Source of the DNA: Hyphomicrobiales bacterium
GTDB lineage: Bacteria > Pseudomonadota > Alphaproteobacteria > Rhizobiales > Aestuariivirgaceae
Direction: 5' to 3'
NCBI GenBank assembly: GCA_025356765.1
Contig: JANXRO010000121.1
Span: 1 to 16,094 of the forward strand
Length of the DNA: 16,094 nucleotides
Below are positions 7,664 through 14,493 of this stretch, in pieces. The notes under the pieces are model-generated. The model worked only from the letters and a program-made list of their open reading frames with translations. It did not search any database and was not told the origin of the DNA. A program made the translations under genes and the position numbers. Each line of letters begins with the position of its first letter. The stretch's first letter is position 1.

Positions 7664-9952
7664 ATGAGCTGTTGCGTTGGACCGATGGCCACCGAACTTG
7701 CGCACGAGATGTCTGCCGCAAGTGATCGCCAGCGCGTGGCAGATTTGCAGCGCAGTTCAAAAATGCTGCAAAACGGCGATGTTCTCTACACACTTTCGGT
7801 TCCGGGAATTCACTGTGGTCAATGTGTCTCGGCGATAGAACGAAAACTTTCTGCTGTGCCAGGCATCACTTCAGTGAGGGCCAATTTGTCTTTCAAACGC
7901 GTTTCGGCAACGATGAGTGGGCAAGGCAACGCACCTGAAGAAATATTAAAGGCACTTGATACACTTGGATATTCGTCTCAATCAATGGACGACGAGACGA
8001 CGGGCCATGTCGATGTTGAATTTCAAACCCTTGTACGGGCTCTGGCAGTTTCGGGTTTTGCCGCAGCAAACATCATGTTGCTTTCGGTTTCGGTATGGTC
8101 TGGTGCTGGGCCAGCAACTGCGCAGATTTTTCATTTTCTCTCGGCGTTAATTGCAATTCCAACCGTTGCTTACGCTGGGCGACCATTTTTCAAATCGGCA
8201 CTTACGGCACTTAAGCATCGCCGCATGAATATGGACTTGCCAATTTCTCTTGGCATTATTTTAGCCACCGCCATGTCGCTCTATGAAAATTTTGCGGGCG
8301 GGGGCCATGCCTATTTTGATGCCGCAGTTACCCTGATTTTCTTTCTGCTTATTGGCCGCACGCTGGACTATATGATGCGTAGCAAGGCGCGCGATGCTGT
8401 TGAAAGGCTTAGTCGACTGGCGGCCAAAGGTGGATTGGTCGTTTCACCTGATGGCGCATTAGACTATTTGCCGCTGGAGCATATAAAACCTGGCATGACG
8501 CTGCGCGTGGTCGCAGGTGAGCGCATACCCATTGACGGCATGGTTATATTTGGCAACAGCGATGTTGACCGTTCATTGGTGACGGGTGAAAGCGAACCGT
8601 TGCGTGTGACACCCGGAATGAGCCTTGAAGCCGGCACTATGAACCTTACGGGTGCCGTGGACCTGCGTGTTGAGCGCGATGCAAAGGATTCATTTTTGGC
8701 CGATGTTTTGCAAATGATGCAGGCGGCAGAGCTCGGGCGCGGCCAATATGTAAGGCTGGCTGATCGGATGGCGCGGCTCTATTCACCGATGGTGCATCTG
8801 TTGGCTTTGGCGACCTTCTCGGGATGGATGATATATAGCGGCGGCAGTTGGTACCTGTCTTTGACCAACGCGATTTCTGTTTTGATCATCACCTGCCCCT
8901 GCGCGCTGGGCCTTGCCGTTCCGGTGGCCCATGTCTTGGCAGCATCGCGTTTGTTCTCCATGGGTATCCTGATGAAGGATGGCTCAGCGCTTGAACGCTT
9001 GGCCGAAATAGACGCCGTGGCTTTTGATAAAACCGGAACGCTGACGTCCAGCAATCCTAGGGTAATTTATAATGAAATTCCCAAGGGTACGCTTTCTGCT
9101 TTGGCAAAAACTTTGGCCTCACGCAGTGTTCATCCGGCATCGCGGGCGCTGTTCAATTCACTTGATGAAGCGCCGTTGAATGACGTGAATGGATTGCGCG
9201 AAATTCCGGGTTCTGGTGTGGAAGCCAGCTATCAAGGCAAACTATTGCGACTGGGGCGCTGTGATTGGGTTGCGGAGATTGCAACTGAGGTGGGAAATAG
9301 CCAAGGATTAAGTTTTGCAATTGAAGGTGCGCGCCTTTTCTCGGTGAAATTCAATGAAGTGCTTCGTGATGGTGCAGCGCAAGCTGTTGAAAACTTTGCG
9401 AAGGCCGGAATTGAAGTTGAAATATTCTCAGGTGACAATGAAGCGGCAGTCGAAACAGTGGCAATTGCCGCAGCAATCAAAAAATATCATTTCGCTTTGA
9501 AGCCCGGAGATAAGGTTGCAGGTGTTGCCAAATTCGCCGTAGACGGCAAGAAAATTTTGATGGTGGGCGATGGCTTGAATGATGCGCCTGCCCTTTCGGC
9601 AGCCCATGTTTCGATGGCGCCAGCAAGCGCATCAGACACCGGCCGCATGGCAGCCGACTTTGTTTTTACCCATGAAAATTTGATTGCTGTTTGGCAGAGC
9701 TATGCGATTGCGAAAAAGACCGAGCACATTGTAAAAGAGAATTTCGCATTGGCACTTCTCTATAACGCGATTGCAGTTCCGCTGGCGATTTTTGGGGCAC
9801 TCAATCCTTTGATTGCAGCAGTGGCAATGTCTTCATCATCAATCGTCGTTGTTGCAAATAGTATGCGTTTGAAATGGGTTCGCATTGGTGGGCCGACGGT
9901 AAAAAATTCAACTTCTGCTGTAAGCACATTTAAAGTTGAGAGAACCGCGTAA
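7664..9952 (+). CDS. ccoI: Copper-transporting P1B-type ATPase CcoI
   Basis: A 762-residue P1B ATPase that exports Cu(I) for cbb3 oxidase maturation (CcoI/FixI, CopA2-like). The N-terminus begins MSCCVGP, a short Cys-Cys segment, and is followed by a heavy-metal-associated domain with G-I-H-C51-GQ-C54. The membrane CPC metal site is C411-P-C413, the phosphorylated Asp is D455 in DKTGT, and the hinge motif GDGLNDAP starts at Gly635. TGES in the actuator domain is also present. It starts 1 bp after ccoH and its stop overlaps the ATG of ccoS by 1 bp. Given this position, the role is oxidase copper supply rather than general copper resistance. Confidence 0.95.
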   Translation: MSCCVGPMATELAHEMSAASDRQRVADLQRSSKMLQNGDVLYTLSVPGIHCGQCVSAIERKLSAVPGITSVRANLSFKRVSATMSGQGNAPEEILKALDTLGYSSQSMDDETTGHVDVEFQTLVRALAVSGFAAANIMLLSVSVWSGAGPATAQIFHFLSALIAIPTVAYAGRPFFKSALTALKHRRMNMDLPISLGIILATAMSLYENFAGGGHAYFDAAVTLIFFLLIGRTLDYMMRSKARDAVERLSRLAAKGGLVVSPDGALDYLPLEHIKPGMTLRVVAGERIPIDGMVIFGNSDVDRSLVTGESEPLRVTPGMSLEAGTMNLTGAVDLRVERDAKDSFLADVLQMMQAAELGRGQYVRLADRMARLYSPMVHLLALATFSGWMIYSGGSWYLSLTNAISVLIITCPCALGLAVPVAHVLAASRLFSMGILMKDGSALERLAEIDAVAFDKTGTLTSSNPRVIYNEIPKGTLSALAKTLASRSVHPASRALFNSLDEAPLNDVNGLREIPGSGVEASYQGKLLRLGRCDWVAEIATEVGNSQGLSFAIEGARLFSVKFNEVLRDGAAQAVENFAKAGIEVEIFSGDNEAAVETVAIAAAIKKYHFALKPGDKVAGVAKFAVDGKKILMVGDGLNDAPALSAAHVSMAPASASDTGRMAADFVFTHENLIAVWQSYAIAKKTEHIVKENFALALLYNAIAVPLAIFGALNPLIAAVAMSSSSIVVVANSMRLKWVRIGGPTVKNSTSAVSTFKVERTA

Positions 9953-10101
9953 TGGTCAGCTTGGCCATTTTGATCCCTGTTGCGCTGGGCTTGGGCCTTC
10001 TAGGTTTGGCTGCTTTCTTTTGGTCGATCAAATCTGGTCAATACGACGACCTTGAAGGAGCTGCAGCGCGGATATTGGAAGATGACCCACCCCGCGAATA
10101 A
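9952..10101 (+). CDS. ccoS: cbb3 oxidase maturation protein CcoS
   Basis: A 49-residue frame begins MVSLAILIPVALGLGLLG, one hydrophobic helix, then FFWSIKSGQYDDLEGAAARI and an acidic-proline tail. The W-x-IKSGQYDDLEG block is the signature of CcoS, which is needed for insertion of haem b and copper into CcoN. TAATG joins it to ccoI with a 1-bp overlap. It is the last gene of the cco cluster and converges on nsrR 21 bp later, with no recognisable terminator between them. Confidence 0.95.
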   Translation: MVSLAILIPVALGLGLLGLAAFFWSIKSGQYDDLEGAAARILEDDPPRE

Positions 10102-10122
10102 AGTTTTCACCGATTCCTCATA

Positions 10123-10575
10123 TTAACTTTTCTTGTTTCTGGCTTGCAACGCGAAGATCGTTCCCAATCCGCTTGGGCGTGCCACGAGGTCCGCGAGAGT
10201 AACTTGAGCCAGCGTGTGGTAGAAAGATTCAAGCGCGTCATGCAACAGATGTTTCAGCCGACAGGCCTTATCGATAACGCAGGTGTTGGTGACGGGGTTG
10301 AAACATTCCACTAAGTCACTGCCAGCCTCGGTGAGGCGCACCACGGCAGCAAGATTGATGGCACTGGCTGACTTGGCCAAACGCAATCCACCTTTGGCCC
10401 CGCGCACGGTTTCTACAAAACCACCTTGGGCTAAGGTGTTGGTGATTTTCATTAAATGATTCTTGGAAATGCCATAGGCCTTTGAAACTTCCGCAATTGT
10501 CACCAACTCATCGGGCTTTGTGGCCACAAAGATCAACAACCGCAGCGCATAGTCACTAAAATTCGTCAATCGCAT
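10123..10575 (-). CDS. nsrR: Rrf2-family NO-sensing repressor NsrR
   Basis: A 150-residue Rrf2-family winged-helix regulator. The DNA-binding part spans about 1-65 (MRLTNFSDYALRLL, then SKNHLMKITNTL). The cluster region VECFNPVTNTC-VIDKAC gives C91, C99 and C105. D8 in FSDYALR matches the fourth, Asp, ligand known from Streptomyces NsrR. The NsrR [4Fe-4S] cluster reacts with NO and releases repression of NO-response genes. The alternatives IscR or RirA are less likely given the ECFNP..NTC..ACRLK block, which is NsrR-like. It diverges from the cytochrome gene across a region with an FNR box and an NsrR-like dyad, so autoregulation is plausible. Confidence 0.9.
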   Translation of the reverse strand: MRLTNFSDYALRLLIFVATKPDELVTIAEVSKAYGISKNHLMKITNTLAQGGFVETVRGAKGGLRLAKSASAINLAAVVRLTEAGSDLVECFNPVTNTCVIDKACRLKHLLHDALESFYHTLAQVTLADLVARPSGLGTIFALQARNKKS

Positions 10576-10599
10576 GGTTCACCCTATCGGTCACTATTA

Positions 10600-10650
10600 T
10601 AGATGTATTTGATCTGCATCAATGCGCTGCGCCACTGGAAAATGTAAATT
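10600..10650. promoter_or_regulatory. Overlapping FNR box and NsrR-like dyad, cytochrome c/nsrR promoters
   Basis: TTGAT-CTGC-ATCAA (10609-10622) is a perfect FNR box. Overlapping it, TAGATGTATTT (10600-10610), a central G, and ATCTGCATCAA (10612-10622) form an 11-1-11 dyad like the NsrR consensus AAGATGYATTT; the left half matches at 10 of 11 positions. TAAATT (10645-10650) lies 29.5 bp from the FNR centre, a good -10 for rightward transcription starting near 10657. The right NsrR half is partly forced by the FNR palindrome, so the NsrR reading is less certain than the FNR one. Confidence 0.7.
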
Positions 10651-10684
10651 CTGACCAAGGCAACAGATAGGACGGAGAAAAACA

Positions 10685-11059
10685 ATGAAATTGGTGGTTT
10701 TAGCGGGTCTTGTGTTGGTCTTGGGCACCAGCAACAGTTGGGCCGATGGTGATGCCGTCAAGGGCGAACAAGTGGCCAAGGCATGCGCCGCCTGCCACAG
10801 CTTTGTTGATAAAGCCAATAAGGTTGGGCCCTCGCTGCTTGGCATTGCAGGCCGCAAACCTGGCACGGCTGAAGGCTATAATTATTCCGACCCCTTCAAA
10901 ACCTATGCCGCTACATTCGCTGCTTGGGACGATGCTGCCCTTGATGCTTGGTTGAAAGACCCAAGAACGGTTGTGAAGGGCACCAAGATGGCCTTCGCCG
11001 GAGTGAAGGACGACGCCACCCGCGCCGACTTGATTGCTTATCTTAAAAGCAAAAATTAG
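10685..11059 (+). CDS. Periplasmic class I cytochrome c
   Basis: A 124-residue small monohaem cytochrome. A signal peptide ends near SWA (residue 20). The haem motif is C34-AA-C37-H38, followed by VGPSLLGIAGRKPG, typical of mitochondrial-like/c2/c552 cytochromes. M102 in GTKMAF is the sixth ligand. Such proteins carry electrons from the bc1 complex to cbb3 oxidase or to Cu-nitrite reductase; its place between nsrR and nirK suggests it serves NirK. GGACGGAG precedes the ATG. It has its own FNR-type promoter. It could equally serve CcoP. Confidence 0.92.
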   Translation: MKLVVLAGLVLVLGTSNSWADGDAVKGEQVAKACAACHSFVDKANKVGPSLLGIAGRKPGTAEGYNYSDPFKTYAATFAAWDDAALDAWLKDPRTVVKGTKMAFAGVKDDATRADLIAYLKSKN

Positions 11060-11089
11060 TTCCACACCTCAGCATTTAAGTGGCGGCGC

Positions 11090-11150
11090 TTGATGCAAGT
11101 CAATGCCGTCAACAACCCAAAACAGTAAATATGCATTTTATTTACTTCTT
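11090..11150 (+). promoter_or_regulatory. FNR-activated, NsrR-repressed promoter of the cupredoxin-nirK-nirV operon
   Basis: TTGAT-GCAA-GTCAA (11090-11103) is an FNR box with one mismatch. TAAATA (11126-11131) lies 29.5 bp from its centre, the same spacing as TAAATT in the cytochrome promoter; the start would be near 11138. AATATGCATTT (11128-11138), a central T, and ATTTACTTCTT (11140-11150) form an NsrR-like 11-1-11 dyad matching the consensus half AAGATGYATTT at 10 and 8 of 11 positions. It covers the -10 and the predicted start, a repressor position. A strong AAAGGAGAG ribosome binding site follows before the ATG at 11165. Confidence 0.75.
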
Positions 11151-11164
11151 TAAAGGAGAGCTCC

Positions 11165-11650
11165 ATGAAACTGATAAAAGCACTGGCAGGTGCAGCCTTG
11201 TTCGCCTGTTTATTAGCACCCGTAGCCCTTGCTGAAACGATAGTGAAAATTACCCTCATCGACAAAATGGGCAACGGTGATTTGAGCAAGCCCTTAGGCC
11301 TTGGCATGGGCATGAATGCAGATATGGCGCAGGCCAAGATGGGCATTGCCGCTAATCCAAAATCCGCCCTGCCCGGCATGGTGCGCTTTGATGTGACCAA
11401 TCTGGCCAGCGGCCTTGTGCATGAAGTGCAAGTGGCGCGTATCAATGATGAAGCTCAAGTGCTGCCTTATGATCAAAGCCGCAACAAGGTGGATCTTGAA
11501 GGCCTGCAAACTTTGGGCGCAGTTTCAGAAATTATGCCCAACAAATCCGCTTCACTGATCCTTGATCTGGCTCCCGGCAAATACCTGCTCTTTTGCAACG
11601 TGGCTGGCCATTACATGGCGGGTATGTGGACTGTGATCGACGTTAAATAA
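11165..11650 (+). CDS. Periplasmic cupredoxin with Met-rich insertion
   Basis: A 161-residue secreted blue-copper-like protein. A signal peptide ends near ALA (residue 23). Copper ligands are H86 (LVHEVQ), C144, H149 and M154 (F-C-N-V-A-G-H-Y-M-A-G-M), a C-x4-H-x4-M loop. Pseudoazurin and plastocyanin usually have C-x2-H-x4-M, and azurin C-x4-H-x3-M, so the loop is of mixed type. Residues 35-72 form a Gly/Met-rich stretch with Met at 35, 48, 50, 54, 59 and 72. It leads the nirK operon, so electron transfer to NirK or copper delivery to it are both plausible. No standard gene name is assigned. Confidence 0.85.
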   Translation: MKLIKALAGAALFACLLAPVALAETIVKITLIDKMGNGDLSKPLGLGMGMNADMAQAKMGIAANPKSALPGMVRFDVTNLASGLVHEVQVARINDEAQVLPYDQSRNKVDLEGLQTLGAVSEIMPNKSASLILDLAPGKYLLFCNVAGHYMAGMWTVIDVK

Positions 11651-11692
11651 TCGCGAACTCAAAATTGCTTCACCATTCAAGAAAGTATCATC

Positions 11693-12829
11693 ATGTCTCA
11701 TTTCAACACTGGCAATGACGTGCAGCTCTCAAGGCGCAACCTTCTTACTTTTACAGCGCTCACTGCCGCTGCGGCTTCGCTTGTTTCCAGCACCGCCCTT
11801 GCAGATGATGCAGCCTTAGATGTTTCAAAGCTGCCGCGTGTGCAGCAAAAACTAGTCGCCCCGCCGTTTTTGCCAGAGCATGAGCAAGTGGCAACCTCTG
11901 GCCCCAAAGTGATTGAAGTAACTTTGACGATTGAAGAAAAGAAAATCGTTATCGATAAGGAAGGCACCGAGATTTGGGCTTTCGCATACAATGGCACTGT
12001 GCCCGGCCCGATGATTGTGGCCCATGAGGGCGACTATGTGGAATTGACGCTGAAAAGCCTGGCCACGAACGCCATGGAACACAATATCGATTTCCACGCC
12101 TCAACCGGTGCATTGGGCGGCGGCGCTTTGACGAAAGTGTTGCCCGGTGAAGAAGTTGTGTTGCGTTGGAAGGCCATCAAGCCGGGCGTGTTTGTCTATC
12201 ATTGCGCGCCGGGCGATGTGATGATCCCTTATCATGTGGTGCATGGTATGAATGGCGCGGTAATGGTGTTGCCTCGTGATGGCCTGAAAGATGCCAAGGG
12301 CAATGCGCTTAAATATGACATTGCCTACTATATCGGCGAACAAGATTTCTATATTCCACGCGACGAAAAGGGCGCTTTCAAGAAATATGAATCGGCGGGA
12401 GAAGACTTGCCCGAAAGTCTTGACGTGATGCGCGGGCTTATCCCCACGCATGTGGTGTTTAACGGCGCAGCAGGTGCATTGACTGGCGACAAGGCCTTGA
12501 AGGCCAAGGTGGGCGACACTGTGCTTTTCATTCATGCACAAGCCAACCGTGACTCGAGGCCCCATCTGATCGGTGGTCATGGTGACTATGTTTGGGAGAC
12601 CGGCAAATTCGGCAACCCGCCAGAAGTGGGTTTGGAAACCTGGTTCATCCGCGGCGGCTCTGCTGGTGCTGCTCTCTACAAGTTCCGCCAACCTGGCATT
12701 TACGCTTATGTGAATCATAACCTCATCGAAGCTGTGATGTTGGGGGCGACAGCCCATGTGAAGGTGGACGGCCAATGGAATGATGATCTGATGATGCAAG
12801 TGTCCAAACCAAGGCCCATCAAAGCGTAA
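11693..12829 (+). CDS. nirK: Copper-containing nitrite reductase
   Basis: A 378-residue periplasmic enzyme reducing nitrite to NO. The N-terminus has a Tat signal, S13-R14-R15-N-L-L, fitting export of a folded protein, with cleavage probably after ALA near residue 37. Two cupredoxin domains follow. Type 1 copper ligands are H130, C171, H181 and M186; type 2 ligands are H135, H170 and H342. The catalytic pair is D133 (HNIDFHA) and H291 (RPHLIGGHGDYVWE), with H296 nearby. The linker between C171 and H181 is one residue longer than in the Alcaligenes faecalis enzyme. The C-terminal block YAYVNHNLIEA is standard for class I NirK. Likely electron donors are the adjacent cupredoxin and cytochrome c. 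Confidence 0.97.
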   Translation: MSHFNTGNDVQLSRRNLLTFTALTAAAASLVSSTALADDAALDVSKLPRVQQKLVAPPFLPEHEQVATSGPKVIEVTLTIEEKKIVIDKEGTEIWAFAYNGTVPGPMIVAHEGDYVELTLKSLATNAMEHNIDFHASTGALGGGALTKVLPGEEVVLRWKAIKPGVFVYHCAPGDVMIPYHVVHGMNGAVMVLPRDGLKDAKGNALKYDIAYYIGEQDFYIPRDEKGAFKKYESAGEDLPESLDVMRGLIPTHVVFNGAAGALTGDKALKAKVGDTVLFIHAQANRDSRPHLIGGHGDYVWETGKFGNPPEVGLETWFIRGGSAGAALYKFRQPGIYAYVNHNLIEAVMLGATAHVKVDGQWNDDLMMQVSKPRPIKA

Positions 12830-12833
12830 CATC

Positions 12834-13514
12834 ATGCTGCGCAGCGCTATCGCCATTTTTCTGGGTGCCATTATTGTATCTTGGGCGGGGGTTCCACATG
12901 ATGCTTCTCTGCGCGAAAATATGGTTCTCGTAAAAATGGCAGATGGCCAAACGCTTCACGTTTCTCCCGTTGAGGTGACCACAGCAGATTGGGCACGCTG
13001 CGTAAATGAAAAGGGATGTGCCCATGGCCCCAAAGCTCCCGCTGCGACACCCCTTCCGATGACGGGGGTCAACTGGTTTGACGTGAATGAATATCTCGCA
13101 TGGGCAAACGCAAGAAGTGGCGGTGGCTTGCGCTTGCCAACACAGGATGAATGGCACTGGCTCAATCGCAGTTTGGCGAAACCCAAAACAGCGCCGCTGT
13201 TCACCGATCCGCGCCTTGCGTGGGCGGCCGAATATGGCCAAGAAAAAACACCTGGCGGCCCCTTGCGCCACAGTGGCGGTTTTACCAAAACACCGGACGG
13301 CATTTCAGATCTTGATGGCAATGTGTGGGAATGGACGATGAGTTGTGCGGCCCAAGGTTTTGAAGGCAAAGATGCCAGTTATTGCCCAGCCTATGTCGTG
13401 GAAGGCGAACATGAAGCCACGATCCCTGTGTTCGTGCGCAACTCAGCCGCTGGCGGCTGCGCCACCGGAACGCCACCGACGTATTTGGGTTTTAGGTTGG
13501 TTTCTGATGGTTGA
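12834..13514 (+). CDS. nirV: NirV-like formylglycine-generating-enzyme-fold protein
   Basis: A 226-residue protein of the SUMF1/FGE-sulfatase fold found next to nirK in many denitrifiers. A hydrophobic N-terminus (about 1-19) suggests export or anchoring. Typical fold blocks are VSPVEVTTADWARCV, PMTGVNWFDVNEYLAWA, LRLPTQDEWHWL, ISDLDGNVWEWT and YLGFRLVSDG. At the C-terminal active region, where true FGEs have a Cys pair, only C209 (GGCATG) is seen, so it probably does not make formylglycine. The function of NirV is unknown; a link to NirK maturation is inferred from conserved neighbourhood. It starts 4 bp after nirK. Confidence 0.85.
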   Translation: MLRSAIAIFLGAIIVSWAGVPHDASLRENMVLVKMADGQTLHVSPVEVTTADWARCVNEKGCAHGPKAPAATPLPMTGVNWFDVNEYLAWANARSGGGLRLPTQDEWHWLNRSLAKPKTAPLFTDPRLAWAAEYGQEKTPGGPLRHSGGFTKTPDGISDLDGNVWEWTMSCAAQGFEGKDASYCPAYVVEGEHEATIPVFVRNSAAGGCATGTPPTYLGFRLVSDG

Positions 13515-13713
13515 TTGAATGACCCTTTCAATGACCGAACACGGCACAAAACGTTTGTCCTTCGCTTTGGCCAATCCAGTTGCATGGCCTTAGCATCGCC
13601 GCAATAAGTGCCCAACGTTCTCGAGGCCGGTTTCATAAACGCACCAAAAAACATTTGCTTACAAATAATTATGGCCAAACTGGCCCAACGTCGGAACCAA
13701 TAGCCGCATAACG

Positions 13714-13744
13714 CGTTTCCTTTCCAACATATTAAAAGGAAGCG
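13714..13744 (+). promoter_or_regulatory. Hairpin burying the ribosome binding site
   Basis: CGTTTCCTTT (13714-13723) can pair with AAAGGAAGCG (13735-13744) as ten consecutive pairs, one of them G-U, around an 11-nt loop. The paired strand is the Shine-Dalgarno sequence AAAGGAAG of the gene starting at 13750. The stem is A/U-rich with four G-C pairs, so it could melt with heat, ligand or protein binding. This is a candidate translational switch or RNA thermometer, seen by pairing only. Confidence 0.45.
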
Positions 13745-13749
13745 AACAC

Positions 13750-14349
13750 ATGACTAAATCATCTATACTCGCCACAATGGCTCTCAGCGCTATCCTGACA
13801 GTTGGTGGCTTATTGAATGCCGGATCAGCTTCAGCTCAGGCTGCAGTTTGTCCGCCGAACACCGTGTGCCCTCCAGGTGTTGGAACACAACTGCCCAAAG
13901 GTACAGGCAATACAAATGTTCCGAACCAAACCGGAAATCAAAATGGCCAAGACCAAGCGGGCAACCAGAACGGTCAAAACCAAACAGGAAACATGGATTG
14001 GAAAAAACGCCACCGTCATGGTTCAATGGGCGACAATCAAGCCCAGAACGATAATGGAAACTGGGACATGAGGCATCGCCACGATTGGCGACACCCCCAT
14101 TATAACCAATTCGGAAATTCTGGTGTGAATTTCGGTGTCGGCATTTATCTCGGCGGCCGTCAATACGGATATTATGTCAGCTGTGGTGAAGCGCGGGGCA
14201 TTGTTCGTGCAAGCGGCTTTCGCAATGTGCGCACACTAAGCTGTGCGCCGGGCGCTTACCACTTCATCGCCAGCAAGCGCGGAAGAGCCGTTGATGTTGC
14301 GGTTTCACGCCGCGGTCAAATTGTGGCTGTGAACCGGGCAAGCTATTAA
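13750..14349 (+). CDS. Secreted hypothetical protein with Asn/Gln/Gly repeats
   Basis: A 199-residue exported protein. The signal peptide ends near ASA/SAQA (about 28-31). Two short Cys-Pro-Pro motifs (VCPPN, VCPPG) follow, then a low-complexity stretch with near-exact 9-residue repeats (GNQNGQDQA, GNQNGQNQT). After that comes a His/Arg/Trp-rich segment (KKRHRHG, MRHRHDWRHPH) that could bind metal. The C-terminal 60 residues look folded: SCGEARGIVRASGFRNV, SCAPGAYHF, then a beta hairpin ending VNRASY. The C-terminal part resembles small domains common in alphaproteobacterial secreted proteins of unknown function. No function is assigned. Its ribosome binding site lies in a hairpin, and a strong terminator follows. 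Confidence 0.75.
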   Translation: MTKSSILATMALSAILTVGGLLNAGSASAQAAVCPPNTVCPPGVGTQLPKGTGNTNVPNQTGNQNGQDQAGNQNGQNQTGNMDWKKRHRHGSMGDNQAQNDNGNWDMRHRHDWRHPHYNQFGNSGVNFGVGIYLGGRQYGYYVSCGEARGIVRASGFRNVRTLSCAPGAYHFIASKRGRAVDVAVSRRGQIVAVNRASY

Positions 14350-14358
14350 TTTTAACGA

Positions 14359-14390
14359 GGGTGGCAAAGCATTTTGCCACCCTTAATTTT
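14359..14390 (+). terminator. Strong rho-independent terminator
   Basis: GGGTGGCAAA (14359-14368) pairs perfectly over ten bases with TTTGCCACCC (14373-14382) around the loop GCAT and is followed by TTAATTTT. It ends the secreted-protein transcript and separates it from the small membrane peptide gene, which therefore needs its own promoter or depends on readthrough. Confidence 0.88.
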
Positions 14391-14412
14391 CTTAACTTGA
14401 AGGGAGTATATC

Positions 14413-14493
14413 ATGGGACGTGGAATTTTACTTTGGCTCTTAGGTGTACCTATTCCAGTGATCATTTTGATCGCGTTGTTTATGCACCACTAG
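14413..14493 (+). CDS. Small hydrophobic membrane peptide, 26 residues
   Basis: An ATG preceded by a good ribosome binding site (GAAGGGAG) opens a 26-codon frame that begins MGRGILLWLLGVPIPV, continues with Ile/Leu, and ends FMHH. It is one membrane helix with a Pro-x-Pro kink and a short basic N-terminus. I recall similar MGRGILLWLLG-type peptides annotated as hypothetical in alphaproteobacteria, which supports a real gene, but this was not searched. The last 14 bp overlap the 3' end of the convergent BKACE gene. Function unknown. Confidence 0.65.
   Translation: MGRGILLWLLGVPIPVIILIALFMHH

Noticed and set aside
12101..12871. 256-codon frame antisense to nirK
   Set aside because: A shadow of nirK codon usage on the opposite strand; His/Arg-rich, with no motif and no ribosome binding site.
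13519..13593. 24-codon frame after nirV
   Set aside because: No ribosome binding site and no recognisable sequence character; it probably arises by chance.
13569..13685. Two GGCCA/TGGCC hairpins in the nirV-secreted protein gap (13569-13589 and 13673-13685)
   Set aside because: Short 5-bp stems without a T-tract; not enough to call terminators or repeats.
13920..13992. CRISPR-like repeat
   Set aside because: The repetition is a 27-bp coding repeat of the protein's Asn/Gln/Gly segment, with no spacers.
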